Shown in pieces: positions 1-7,330 of a DNA stretch of 11,997 bases. The stretch lies in contig JAOZPW010000102.1 in assembly GCA_029932545.1 (NCBI GenBank), positions 1 to 11,997 on the forward strand, given 5' to 3'. The stretch comes from Thermoanaerobaculales bacterium (lineage in GTDB: Bacteria > Acidobacteriota > Thermoanaerobaculia > Thermoanaerobaculales > Sulfomarinibacteraceae). The notes under the pieces were generated by a model. The model was given only the letters and a program-made list of their open reading frames with translations. It ran no database searches and had not been told where the DNA came from. How positions within the stretch are numbered: position 1 is the first letter of the stretch; each line of letters begins with the position of its first letter. The position numbers were made by a program, and so were the translations under genes.

Positions 1-1
1 G

Positions 2-67
2 ATCACCGAGGCCGTGTCCGGCACGCTGGTCACACAGACGATACAATTCACGGTCTACCTCCCTTGA
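2..67 (+). CDS. C-terminal end of an unidentified upstream gene (partial)
   Basis: The frame starting at base 2 reads 21 residues ending in TGA at 65-67, with the tail ...VTQTIQFTVYLP. Third codon positions are mostly G or C, as in the neighbouring genes, and the alternating polar/hydrophobic pattern resembles a final beta-strand. The other two forward frames run on without a stop here but look less protein-like. The rest of the gene lies outside the window, so no function can be given. The stop is followed six bases later by a small GC hairpin. Confidence 0.4.
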   Translation: MTEAVSGTLVTQTIQFTVYLP

Positions 68-72
68 TTTCT

Positions 73-86
73 GCCGGCGAACCGGC
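73..86 (+). terminator. Small GC hairpin after the upstream stop codon
   Basis: GCCGG-CGAA-CCGGC forms a 5-bp GC stem with a tetraloop (TTCG when read on the other strand), six bases after the TGA at 65-67. There is no T-tract, so intrinsic termination is only a possibility; a bare 3'-end-stabilising hairpin is equally likely. Confidence 0.3.
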
Positions 87-90
87 GCCA

Positions 91-106
91 CTGAATGGTC
101 ATTCAG
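91..106. promoter_or_regulatory. 16-bp palindrome upstream of the glycan operon
   Basis: CTGAATG-GT-CATTCAG has perfect 7-bp arms with a 2-bp centre. It lies directly before a purine-rich AGGGGA (108-113) in the short gap leading into the four-gene operon. A tight perfect palindrome in this place fits an operator for a dimeric repressor better than an RNA hairpin. No regulator or matching second site was seen in the window. Confidence 0.3.
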
Positions 107-166
107 TAGGGGAATTGTACCAGAGTGAACCGGGACGGTCCACGGTTTCAGTTTCTGCGATACGAT

Positions 167-1234
167 ATGCCTATGAGCATGCCTACTCTCCTCGTCACAG
201 GTTCGAGCGGATTGATCGGCTCGGAGATCGTCACTCATTTCGACTCTCTCAAGTGGCGCATCATCGGCATCGACAACAACATGCGGGCGGATTTCTTCGG
301 CCCTGCGGGGGATACTCGCTGGAATCAGCAGAGACTCGAAAGCCGGTGCCACGACTTCACTCATCACGATCTGGACATCCGGGACCGTCAGAGCGTCTTG
401 ACCTTGATGGCCGCCGAAAAGCCCGATTTGATCGTGCATGCCGCGGCCCAACCCAGCCACGACCTTGCCGCATCCCGACCGTTTGACGACTTTGACGTCA
501 ACGCGGTGGGCACTCTCAATATGCTTGAAGCCGTACGCCGGGAGGTCCCGCAATCAGTCTTCGTCCACCTCTCGACCAACAAGGTCTACGGTGACCGGCC
601 CAATCAGATCGCGCTCGAAGAGTTGGAAACACGGTGGGACTACGCCGACCCGGCTTTCTCGGACGGTATTGACGAGACGATGAGCATCGACGGCTGCCTC
701 CACTCCCTCTTCGGCGCCTCCAAGGTTGCCGGCGATATCCTGGTCCAGGAATATGGGCGCTATTTTGACCTCAAAAGCTGTTGCCTGAGGGGCGGATGTC
801 TGACGGGCCCCCACCATTCGGGAGTCGAACTGCACGGCTTTTTGAGCTACCTGGCCAAGTGCAACGTCGAAGAGCGCAACTACACGGTGTTCGGCTACAA
901 GGGCAAGCAGGTCCGAGACAACATCCACTCTCACGATGTCGCCCGGTGTGTGGAAGCATTTTTCGAGAACCCAGGCTGCGGGGAGGTCTTCAACCTTGGA
1001 GGAGGTCGGGCAAACTCCGTCTCGATCCTCGAGGCCTTCGTCAAGGTTGAGGCCCTGACCGGCAAACCGATGCGCTGGACCTATTCCGACACCGCTCGGC
1101 GCGGCGACCACATGTGCTACATCTCCAATTTAGACAAGCTCAAGAGCCGACTGCCCGGCTGGGACATCACCCGCTCTCTCGACCAGATCTTCGAGGAGGT
1201 CGTCGAGAACTGGATGCACCGCCCGGTCTCATGA
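167..1234 (+). CDS. NAD-dependent epimerase/dehydratase, CDP-paratose 2-epimerase-like
   Basis: Extended short-chain dehydrogenase (SDR) expected to epimerise or otherwise remodel a nucleotide sugar in the cytoplasm. Numbering here is from a possible GTG start at 125. The glycine-rich NAD motif TGSSGLIG is at residues 26-33, the acidic ribose-binding end of beta-2 (IGIDNN) is near 48-52, then VHAAAQPSHD, and HLSTNKVYGD at 148-157. The position of the catalytic Tyr-x3-Lys reads FGASK, with Phe196 in place of Tyr and Lys200 kept. The downstream blocks CLRGGCLTGP and FGYKGKQVRDNIHS are, from memory, typical of proteins annotated as CDP-paratose 2-epimerases. Start: ATG 167 (or 179) puts the Rossmann strand at the N-terminus as is usual; GTG 125 has a fair Shine-Dalgarno (AGGGGA, 108-113) but adds 14 residues of unlikely sequence. 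It is the first gene of the operon and overlaps the next by ATGA. The exact substrate is not decidable. Confidence 0.85.
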   Translation: MPMSMPTLLVTGSSGLIGSEIVTHFDSLKWRIIGIDNNMRADFFGPAGDTRWNQQRLESRCHDFTHHDLDIRDRQSVLTLMAAEKPDLIVHAAAQPSHDLAASRPFDDFDVNAVGTLNMLEAVRREVPQSVFVHLSTNKVYGDRPNQIALEELETRWDYADPAFSDGIDETMSIDGCLHSLFGASKVAGDILVQEYGRYFDLKSCCLRGGCLTGPHHSGVELHGFLSYLAKCNVEERNYTVFGYKGKQVRDNIHSHDVARCVEAFFENPGCGEVFNLGGGRANSVSILEAFVKVEALTGKPMRWTYSDTARRGDHMCYISNLDKLKSRLPGWDITRSLDQIFEEVVENWMHRPVS

Positions 1235-2019
1235 AACTCTCCGTGGTCATTCCGGCCAGAAACGAAGAGGGCCACCTGGATTCGACCCTGGAAGGGCTCG
1301 TCTCGCATCTCGATACGGACACCATCCGATCATTCGAAATCATCGTAGTGGACGACGGCTCGACAGACAGGACCCCTGAAATTCTCAGCCAATGGGCCGA
1401 TCGGGAACCGCGGGTCCGGCCGGTGTTCAACAGCGGCCGAAACGGCTATGGCCGAGCGGTTCGCTGTGGGCTGGACACCGTTACCGGAGATGCCGTCATC
1501 ATTACGATGGCCGATGCCTCGGACGATCCGGCCGACATCGTCACCTATTATCACGTTCTCCGTGACGAGGCCGAGTGCGTCTTCGGTTCCCGGTTCATCT
1601 CGGGATCCAAACTGGAGGACTATCCCCGCTTCAAGTTGGTCATCAACCGCTTGGTCAACAGCACTATCCGGCTGATGTTCGGCCTGAAATGCAACGACGT
1701 CACCAACGCTTTCAAGGGATTCAGGCGCTACGTCATCGACGGCTGCCGCCCTTTGGTTTCACCCCACTTCAACCTGACTATCGAACTGCCGCTCAAGGCA
1801 CTTGTGCGCGGCTACACTTTCAAAGTCGTACCGATTTCCTGGCGCAACCGGACCTCCGGCGAGAGCCAACTGCTGCTCAAGGAACAGGGCAGCCGCTATC
1901 TCTTCACCCTCTTGAGCGTCTGGTTCGAGTGGCTTCTGGTCCGTCGGGATTTCCGCAGGGCCGACGGCGAAGAATTCAAACCCTGGACCGACGGGGTCAC
2001 GGAGGAGATGGATGGCTGA
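1231..2019 (+). CDS. Family 2 glycosyltransferase (polyprenyl-phosphate sugar synthase type)
   Basis: A 262-residue GT-A fold enzyme. The N-terminus MKLSVVIPARNEE is the classic GT2 opening. IIVVDDGSTDRT (38-48) binds the nucleotide, and MADASDDP (93-100) stands at the metal-binding acidic motif, where DPM synthases have DADLQ. FGSRFISGSK, the conserved NR at 139-140, and the FKGFRR block resemble dolichol-phosphate mannose synthase and GtrB-like enzymes, which move a sugar from a nucleotide donor to polyprenyl phosphate on the inner membrane face. There is no C-terminal pair of membrane helices, only a hydrophobic patch around residues 222-237, so it is probably a peripheral membrane protein. 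The ATG overlaps the preceding stop (ATGA, 1231-1234), indicating translational coupling. A longer reading frame upstream would start at 1114 inside the previous gene and is not credible. Donor and acceptor are inferred. Confidence 0.88.
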   Translation: MKLSVVIPARNEEGHLDSTLEGLVSHLDTDTIRSFEIIVVDDGSTDRTPEILSQWADREPRVRPVFNSGRNGYGRAVRCGLDTVTGDAVIITMADASDDPADIVTYYHVLRDEAECVFGSRFISGSKLEDYPRFKLVINRLVNSTIRLMFGLKCNDVTNAFKGFRRYVIDGCRPLVSPHFNLTIELPLKALVRGYTFKVVPISWRNRTSGESQLLLKEQGSRYLFTLLSVWFEWLLVRRDFRRADGEEFKPWTDGVTEEMDG

Positions 2020-2974
2020 GAATCGCTGTGTATTGGTCACCGGGGGCGCCGGCTTCATCGGAAGCCACCTGGTCGACACCCTGCTCGACCGTGGCTTCCG
2101 AGTCACCGTGCTGGATAACCTCAATACGGGCGTTCGCACCAACGTCAACCCCGGCGCCGATTTCATCGAGGGTGACGTTCGAAAAACGGACGATGTCACT
2201 CGGGCCTTCAATTCAAAGCCCGATGTCGTCTGTCACCTGGCGGGGCAAGCCTCCATTCGACTGGCCTGGTCGGATCCTGCGGCTGATCTGGCAGTCAACG
2301 TCGAGGGCACGTTGAACATCCTCGCGGCATGTCGGCGCAAACGGACTCCTCGCCTGCTCTATGCCTCGTCGATGATGATTTACGGTGACCCCAAAACCCT
2401 TCCGACGCCGGAGACCGCCCCAGCCCTTCCCGTCGCCCACTATGGTGTGACCAAGTTCGCGGCGGAGAGGTACGTTGCACTCGCAGCCGAAGATCCGGAA
2501 CACCCCATGGCCGTGACGTCCTTCCGGATGTTCAACGTCTACGGACCCCGACAAGCCCTCGACAACCCCTACCAGGGCGTTCTCGCCATCTTCCTCGGAC
2601 ATGCCCTCCGGGGCGAGACGATTACCATCCACTCCGACGGCGAACAGTCCCGAGATTTCGTCTTCGTCGACGACATTTGCCGAGCCTGGGTCGATGCCAT
2701 CGACACTCCGGCGACCTTCGGCCGCGTTTTTAATCTGGGCTCGGGCCGGGCTACGACCGTCAATCAACTGTGCGATGCAGTTCTGAGGCAGTTCGGCCTG
2801 GACCGGTCGACCTTTGAGGTCAACACTGCTCCCGCCCAAATGGGAGACATCCGCACCTCCGAAGCTGCCATCGAGGCTGTCGCCGAGATCCTGGCATGGA
2901 GAGCCGAGGTCGACCTGGAGCAGGGCATGGCAGCCACCGTAGCCTGGGCCCGGGGGGCCGGGTCAAAGCAGTGA
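2012..2974 (+). CDS. GalE-like NAD-dependent nucleotide-sugar epimerase
   Basis: A 320-residue extended SDR. TGGAGFIG (10-17) is the NAD(P) motif, LDNLNTG (34-40) carries the ribose-binding Asp, HLAGQASIR (75-83) and YASSMMIYGD (117-126) supply the catalytic Ser, and Tyr144-x3-Lys148 (YGVTK) is intact. RMFNVYGPRQ and the SRDFVFVDDI block are typical of UDP-glucose 4-epimerases and related dehydratases. It probably interconverts a UDP-hexose or UDP-uronate feeding the neighbouring glycosyltransferases. Length fits the family. The ATG at 2012 has a strong GGAGGAG (2001-2007) lying inside the end of the preceding gene, with an 8-base overlap. It overlaps the next gene by GTGA. Unlike the first SDR of the operon it keeps the canonical catalytic triad, so the two are unlikely to be redundant. 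Substrate specificity is not determined. Confidence 0.88.
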   Translation: MAENRCVLVTGGAGFIGSHLVDTLLDRGFRVTVLDNLNTGVRTNVNPGADFIEGDVRKTDDVTRAFNSKPDVVCHLAGQASIRLAWSDPAADLAVNVEGTLNILAACRRKRTPRLLYASSMMIYGDPKTLPTPETAPALPVAHYGVTKFAAERYVALAAEDPEHPMAVTSFRMFNVYGPRQALDNPYQGVLAIFLGHALRGETITIHSDGEQSRDFVFVDDICRAWVDAIDTPATFGRVFNLGSGRATTVNQLCDAVLRQFGLDRSTFEVNTAPAQMGDIRTSEAAIEAVAEILAWRAEVDLEQGMAATVAWARGAGSKQ

Positions 2975-4914
2975 TTCTTTTCAATCGATCCGCCGGTCTG
3001 TGGCCGCTGATCGGCTTAATCCTCACAGCCATCCACATCGCCGCCAATCCCCCCCTGGCCGCAGCTGCGGGCCGTCTTGTTCCCGCCGTCTTCTCCCTGG
3101 CCTTCGCAGCGGCCTTCACGGGCTGGGGCGCGCTCCCCTCACTGACCTTCGTTCCGAAGGGCCCCCCAACCGATCGCCTGTTACTTGCGACGGTGATCGG
3201 CGCGGGTCTGACCGGTCTGGTCACCTTCGTCTCCGGGGTTTTCGGAGTCGTCAGCCCCCCTTTCTACGCCGTGTGGACCCTTTGTGGTCTGGCGTTGCTG
3301 ATCTGGAAAGGCCGTCCTCTGCTGGCCGACATCTCGACGAGGAAATCAAACGCCGGCGGCCTCGGCACCCTGGCCGCCATCATCATCGCTCTCAACCTCG
3401 TGCAACTGATCCCGATGCTGGTCTCCCCCGTCGTCTCGACTGACGCGATGGAATACCACCTGATGATTCCAAAGATCGCGCTAGCCACCGGTCAGATCGC
3501 ACCCCTGCCCTCACTGGTTGAGTCCAATTACCCGGGACTGATGAGCTTCATTTACCTTTTGATCATGCCCCTGGCCGGCGATATCGCCTGCAAGGCCGTC
3601 CATTTTCTGGCCGGAATCGGAGTGCTGTTCGCCATCGCACGACTGGTCGACCGCATTGCCCCCAAGGCCAACCGCCTGCTGGCACCGGCCCTGTACCTGA
3701 CGATGCCGGTTGCCACAATCATCTTCGGCTGGGCATGGAACGACAATTTCTTCGTTCTGTGTGTTCTGTTGGCCCTGGGCCAGTTGCTGGACTTCAACTC
3801 AGATCCTGAGCGATCGGGATCGGTGCGTCGCCTTGTGACGGCGGGCATCCTCTTGGGGCTGGCAGCCTGGACCAAGTACACCATCGTCATGATTCTCACT
3901 GCATTAGCGCCCCTGCTGATTGTGGCAATGTGGAAATGGCGCTGGAGACCCCTTCAGGTCCTGACACTGGTCGCCCCGATATGCCTGATCTCCCTACTGG
4001 TCTTCGTCAAGAACGCTCTGTTCACGGGCAACCCCTTCTACCCCTTCCTCCATACACTCTTTCCGAACCCCATGTGGACCGACACGACAGCGGCCTTCTT
4101 CCAAGATGCCCTCCAAAAATGGGAGATCCCCACCTGGCACTGGCATACTCCGGTGACCTTCGTCTATCACATGGTGTTCAAGCCCCGTTTGATTGACATT
4201 CACACCGGCGTAATCCCTCTGCTCGCAGCACCCTTCCTCCTTCTGCGGTCGGCCAACCGCTCGCAGACCTTCCTCAAACTTTTCGCGCTCTTCCACCTCG
4301 TCGCCTGGTACCTCTTTCGTACCGAGACCCGTTCCCTGCTCAGCCTGTTGGCCGTCGTCCTGATTCTGGCTTCGCCCGAGATCGAACGCACCCTATTCGC
4401 CGTCGCCGAGCGAAGACGAGCCGCGCTTTTTGCCGTAGCTGCGGCAGCCCTGACCTCGTTATTGGTCACCGTCATCAGCGGCTGGGTCCTGACCGAGCCC
4501 CTGCGCTACTGCATCGGTCTCGAGGGAAGAAAGGCCTTTCTCGAAAGAGAAGTCGTCGGCTTTGACACCCTGGACTGGATCAATACCCACGACGAGGTAC
4601 AAGGCGCCGTCCTGGTCGGTTTCAAGCGCCCCTATTACGCCGCCAAACCCATCTGGTTCAGCGCATTCTCAGACATTCCCATCGCAGAGCTCCTGACCGG
4701 ACACGAAGGAACACCAGCCGACCTCGCGAGGAAACTGAATACGCTCGGAGCAACCCACATCGCCCTCGACCACAACGAATGGAATGTCGATCATGCCGAC
4801 CACCTCTACTCGTGGTCCGATCGGCGCCGCGAAGTCTTCGAAGATCTGCTGGAATATCACTGCCGGCCAACTGCTCGCTTCGGAGCAACGACGATTTTTC
4901 GACTTGAGAAGTAA
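2971..4914 (+). CDS. Multi-pass membrane protein, GT-C (family 39/ArnT-like) glycosyltransferase candidate
   Basis: A 647-residue protein with roughly ten or more hydrophobic segments from about residue 10 to 530 and a soluble C-terminal part (about 530-647). After the early helices, an extra-membrane loop carries SPVVSTDAMEYHLMIPKIA, with Asp158 where GT-C enzymes hold their catalytic or metal acidic residue, followed by SNYPGLMSFIY. LFTGNPFYPF (350-359) is another motif seen in such proteins. GT-C enzymes use polyprenyl-phosphate sugars outside the cytoplasmic membrane, so this protein could use the product of the GT2 encoded two genes upstream. The start is GTG 2971, overlapping the previous TGA (GTGA); an in-frame extension back to 2896 lies inside the epimerase gene and is rejected. 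It is the last gene of the operon. Sequence identity to known GT-C families is inferred from motifs only; a flippase or polymerase is the alternative. Confidence 0.65.
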   Translation: MILFNRSAGLWPLIGLILTAIHIAANPPLAAAAGRLVPAVFSLAFAAAFTGWGALPSLTFVPKGPPTDRLLLATVIGAGLTGLVTFVSGVFGVVSPPFYAVWTLCGLALLIWKGRPLLADISTRKSNAGGLGTLAAIIIALNLVQLIPMLVSPVVSTDAMEYHLMIPKIALATGQIAPLPSLVESNYPGLMSFIYLLIMPLAGDIACKAVHFLAGIGVLFAIARLVDRIAPKANRLLAPALYLTMPVATIIFGWAWNDNFFVLCVLLALGQLLDFNSDPERSGSVRRLVTAGILLGLAAWTKYTIVMILTALAPLLIVAMWKWRWRPLQVLTLVAPICLISLLVFVKNALFTGNPFYPFLHTLFPNPMWTDTTAAFFQDALQKWEIPTWHWHTPVTFVYHMVFKPRLIDIHTGVIPLLAAPFLLLRSANRSQTFLKLFALFHLVAWYLFRTETRSLLSLLAVVLILASPEIERTLFAVAERRRAALFAVAAAALTSLLVTVISGWVLTEPLRYCIGLEGRKAFLEREVVGFDTLDWINTHDEVQGAVLVGFKRPYYAAKPIWFSAFSDIPIAELLTGHEGTPADLARKLNTLGATHIALDHNEWNVDHADHLYSWSDRRREVFEDLLEYHCRPTARFGATTIFRLEK

Positions 4915-4920
4915 AACCCG

Positions 4921-5224
4921 AACCCGGCCTTCGGGGACGCTTTGAGGTCACTGCCAGTCCCTGGGACGCCGATCACCCCCGCTCGGTGCATTTCCTCAAG
5001 AGCCAGCATTGTTCGCATTGGGGGAAGAACCGCCTCTTGAGGAAAGGACCTCGGCGGCCTACGGCTTCAGCCAACACTCGATCGCCGAGGATGTCGCCGT
5101 GGATTGCCCGGCAAGGCATTCTTCGCAACGCCTTCATTGGTGGGGGGGCCTGCCAGGTGAAGAATGCCATGACCGGCACGTCCCGTTTGGGCATTTTGGG
5201 CACTCCCGGGCTTGGGCGACGGCG
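4921..5224. repeat. Structured intergenic repeat, copy A (three hairpins)
   Basis: Most of the 401-base convergent gap (4915-5315) between the membrane-protein gene and clc. From left to right: CCCGGCCTTCGGGG (4924-4937); hairpin I with perfect 12-bp arms TTTCCTCAAGAG (4991-5002) and its complement (5034-5045); hairpin II with arms CCTCGGCG (5049-5056) and CGCCGAGG (5083-5090); hairpin III with arms GGCATTCTTC (5115-5124) and GAAGAATGCC (5159-5168). Blocks of 21 bases (4980-5000) and 19 bases (5047-5065) are identical to 10655-10675 and 10721-10739 in region B. Short open frames crossing it are not credible genes. The right edge is approximate. It may act as a bidirectional 3'-end structure or be a dispersed element; its function is unknown. 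Confidence 0.7.
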
Positions 5225-5256
5225 TTGGCTGTTCGGTCACCGTCGTCCCTACTGAA

Positions 5257-5310
5257 AGCTGAGAGCTGAGAGCTGAGAGCTGAGAGCTGATGGCTGATGG
5301 CTGACAGCTT
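5257..5310. repeat. Heptanucleotide tandem array 1 (AGCTGAN)
   Basis: Seven consecutive 7-bp units: AGCTGAG four times, AGCTGAT, GGCTGAT and GGCTGAC, ending in AGCTT. It sits 6 bases from the clc stop codon and after copy A of the structured repeat. The same unit occurs at 7284-7315 and 9873-9911, always written AGCTGAN on the plus strand. AGCT is self-complementary, so adjacent units can pair as very short stems. No function is known to me. Confidence 0.9.
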
Positions 5311-5315
5311 CTTCC

Positions 5316-7169
5316 CTACTCATCCCCCCGAAGCCGATGAATCTCGTTGTCGTAGGCCTCCATGACATCTTGATAGCGCAGGAGGCCGATGATCGGCGCC
5401 GGAGGTGTATCGGAAAAGACCGGCAGGACCTCAAGTCTCAGGGCGGTGAAGCGCCGGATGACGGTGTGGAGATCCTCTTCCGGCGTAACGAACCCGACGC
5501 TCGGAGTATCAACTTCGATATCTCCCGCCACCAACAGGTCCCAGACCTCCGGCGTCGCCATCACCCTGCGCACATCGTTGACACTGAGCAAGCCGTGGAC
5601 GGCACCCTCGGCATCGACAACGGGATAATGATCCTGGGTTCCCGTGAAGACTACATCCATCACCTGACGGAAAGGCATCCCGGGCGACAAGGTTGCAACG
5701 TCCTGATGTTCGTCGATCAATTCTTTGACCGACAGCCGCTCCAGAATATCGATCTGAAAATCCCCCAGATGTGCCGGAGAATCCACTCTCCCCGGCACCT
5801 GGGCCTCATATATATTGACACCCCTGGTCAGAACGAAGGTAATCGAGGAAACCAGCATCATCGGCACCAGAAGGCTGTAGGAGCCGCTCATCTCCGCCAC
5901 CATGATCAGCGAGGCGATCGGCGCCTTGGCCACACCGGCAAAGAACCCGCCCATACCCACGAGAATGCAGGCCGTGGCCGAGGGGGCCATGAACGGGGCA
6001 AATCGCGCCAACAGCTCGGCAAAGACGGCGCCGGTCAAGCCTCCAATCACCAGGGAGGGCGCGAACACACCACCGGACCCTCCGGAGGAAATGGTAAAAC
6101 TGGTCGCCAAAATCTTGGCCGGAATCAGAGCCAGAAGAATTGCCAGCGGAAGTCCAGGCCCCATCGCCATCTGAAGCCAACCGTAGCCGCCGCCGAGCAC
6201 CTGGGGCAGGTTGAGGGCCAGGCAGGCGATCAGCAGGCCACCAATAGCGGGTTTGACCGGCGCCGGGACATTGAGACGGGCGAAAAACCCATCCCGCATC
6301 CCGTAGAAGACCTTGACCCAGATGACACCGATGACCGAGAGGACCACGCCCAATACGAAATAGGAAATCAGCTCCTGAGGCCTTGCGAAGGGATCAACAT
6401 GGGCGGTGAACACCGACGACCATCCGGTCAAGGAGGCAACAACCACGTAGGAGACGATCGACGCCATCAGCGCCGGAATCAATGCCTCAGACTCGTAGTC
6501 ATTCTCCGAATACAATGCTTCGATAGCGAAGAGAGCACCCCCAAGAGGCGCCCGGAACATGCCCCCGATGCCCGCCGCCATCCCGGTGATCACCAGGGTT
6601 CTCCGATCGCGAACTCGGAGTTTCAATACGTCAGCGAGGTACGACCCAAACCCGGCCCCGATCTGGGCAACCGGCCCCTCCCGTCCGGCAGAACCGCCCG
6701 AACCAATCGTCAGCATCGAAGCCAGGAGCTTGACCGGCACGACCCGCGGTCGCAGTTCCGCACGGTTCTGGTGAAAGGCCTTGATCACCGCATCGGTGCC
6801 GTGGCCCTCGGCCTCAGGGGCGAAGGTCTGAACCAACCATCCGACTACCAGGCCGACTCCAGGAAGAACGATCAGCAGGAACCACGGTCGTTGGGGATGA
6901 GACCATCCATCGGCAACGGCGTGAATGCCGTGACCAGGTGGTTCAAACCCCGCGACACGCCCGAGGAAGACTGACGCCACCCAATCGACACCCCAGGTCA
7001 GGAAGGCCGCACCCAAACCTGCGACAACCCCAACAGCAATCGCGAGCAGCATCCAGCGCCCAAAGTTGTAGAGGTCGATGTGGGCAAAGAACCTGCTGAC
7101 TCGGTCCCAGACTGTCTCAGACGACTCGATTTGCCCAGCGGCGCCCTGGTCTCGATTCTCGAACGGCAT
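5316..7169 (-). CDS. ClC-family chloride channel/transporter with tandem CBS domains
   Basis: A 617-residue inner-membrane anion channel or transporter. The ClC core is about residues 38-450, followed by two CBS domains (about 483-540 and 548-605) that usually bind adenine nucleotides and adjust activity. Filter motifs are visible: GSGGS (156-160, the GSGIP position), GREGP (162-166) with gating Glu164, GVFAP (367-371), and NIYEA with Tyr454 in the place of the chloride-coordinating Tyr445 of E. coli ClC. The inner proton-glutamate position (E. coli Glu203) appears to be Ala218 in FAIEAL, so proton coupling may be lost. Start: ATG 7169 is eight bases after AGGAG; GTG 7172 would add one residue with tighter spacing. 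It is a single-gene unit; the AT-rich stretch 7200-7260 probably holds its promoter, though no convincing -35/-10 pair was seen. Its 3' end faces the glycan operon. Confidence 0.93.
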   Translation of the reverse strand: MPFENRDQGAAGQIESSETVWDRVSRFFAHIDLYNFGRWMLLAIAVGVVAGLGAAFLTWGVDWVASVFLGRVAGFEPPGHGIHAVADGWSHPQRPWFLLIVLPGVGLVVGWLVQTFAPEAEGHGTDAVIKAFHQNRAELRPRVVPVKLLASMLTIGSGGSAGREGPVAQIGAGFGSYLADVLKLRVRDRRTLVITGMAAGIGGMFRAPLGGALFAIEALYSENDYESEALIPALMASIVSYVVVASLTGWSSVFTAHVDPFARPQELISYFVLGVVLSVIGVIWVKVFYGMRDGFFARLNVPAPVKPAIGGLLIACLALNLPQVLGGGYGWLQMAMGPGLPLAILLALIPAKILATSFTISSGGSGGVFAPSLVIGGLTGAVFAELLARFAPFMAPSATACILVGMGGFFAGVAKAPIASLIMVAEMSGSYSLLVPMMLVSSITFVLTRGVNIYEAQVPGRVDSPAHLGDFQIDILERLSVKELIDEHQDVATLSPGMPFRQVMDVVFTGTQDHYPVVDAEGAVHGLLSVNDVRRVMATPEVWDLLVAGDIEVDTPSVGFVTPEEDLHTVIRRFTALRLEVLPVFSDTPPAPIIGLLRYQDVMEAYDNEIHRLRGDE

Positions 7170-7283
7170 CACAGATTCTCCTCGGACCGGACCGCAGTCT
7201 TTATTGCGAAACGGTTTCTAATGAGATCGCCACCAAAATTTCTAGGCGAATTGTAACAAGCTGTTAGCCACTTGCTAATAGCC

Positions 7284-7315
7284 GGCTGACAGCTGATAGC
7301 TGATAGCTGACAGCT
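7284..7315. repeat. Heptanucleotide tandem array 2 (AGCTGAN)
   Basis: GGCTGAC, AGCTGAT twice, AGCTGAC and a final AGCT make four and a half 7-bp units matching arrays 1 and 3. It lies between the clc start and the fabF stop, and ends exactly where the hairpin next to the fabF stop codon begins. Confidence 0.88.
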
Positions 7316-7330
7316 CCCGGCGAAGCCGGG
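7316..7330 (-). terminator. Hairpin abutting the fabF stop codon
   Basis: Read on the minus strand, CCCGGC-TTC-GCCGGG forms a 6-bp all-GC stem directly after the fabF TGA (complement of 7331-7333). There is no following T-run; the heptad array comes next. It is probably a 3'-end structure or weak terminator for acpP-fabF. Confidence 0.5.

Noticed and set aside
4991..5168. CRISPR array or integron attC sites
   Set aside because: There are no regularly spaced identical repeats with unique spacers, no cas or integrase gene, and the hairpin spacing is irregular. attC-type RYYYAAC/GTTRRRY cores were not identified.
4973..5203. Open frame of 76 codons on the minus strand through copy A
   Set aside because: It lies wholly in the hairpin-rich repeat, and its Arg/Pro/Cys-rich translation follows the inverted repeats; similar fragments appear from region B. 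No ribosome binding site or family resemblance.
5337..6974. Long open frame (545 codons) on the plus strand opposite clc
   Set aside because: It is antisense to a complete, well-matched ClC gene; the His/Arg/Gly/Gln-rich translation is typical of a GC-rich antisense shadow.
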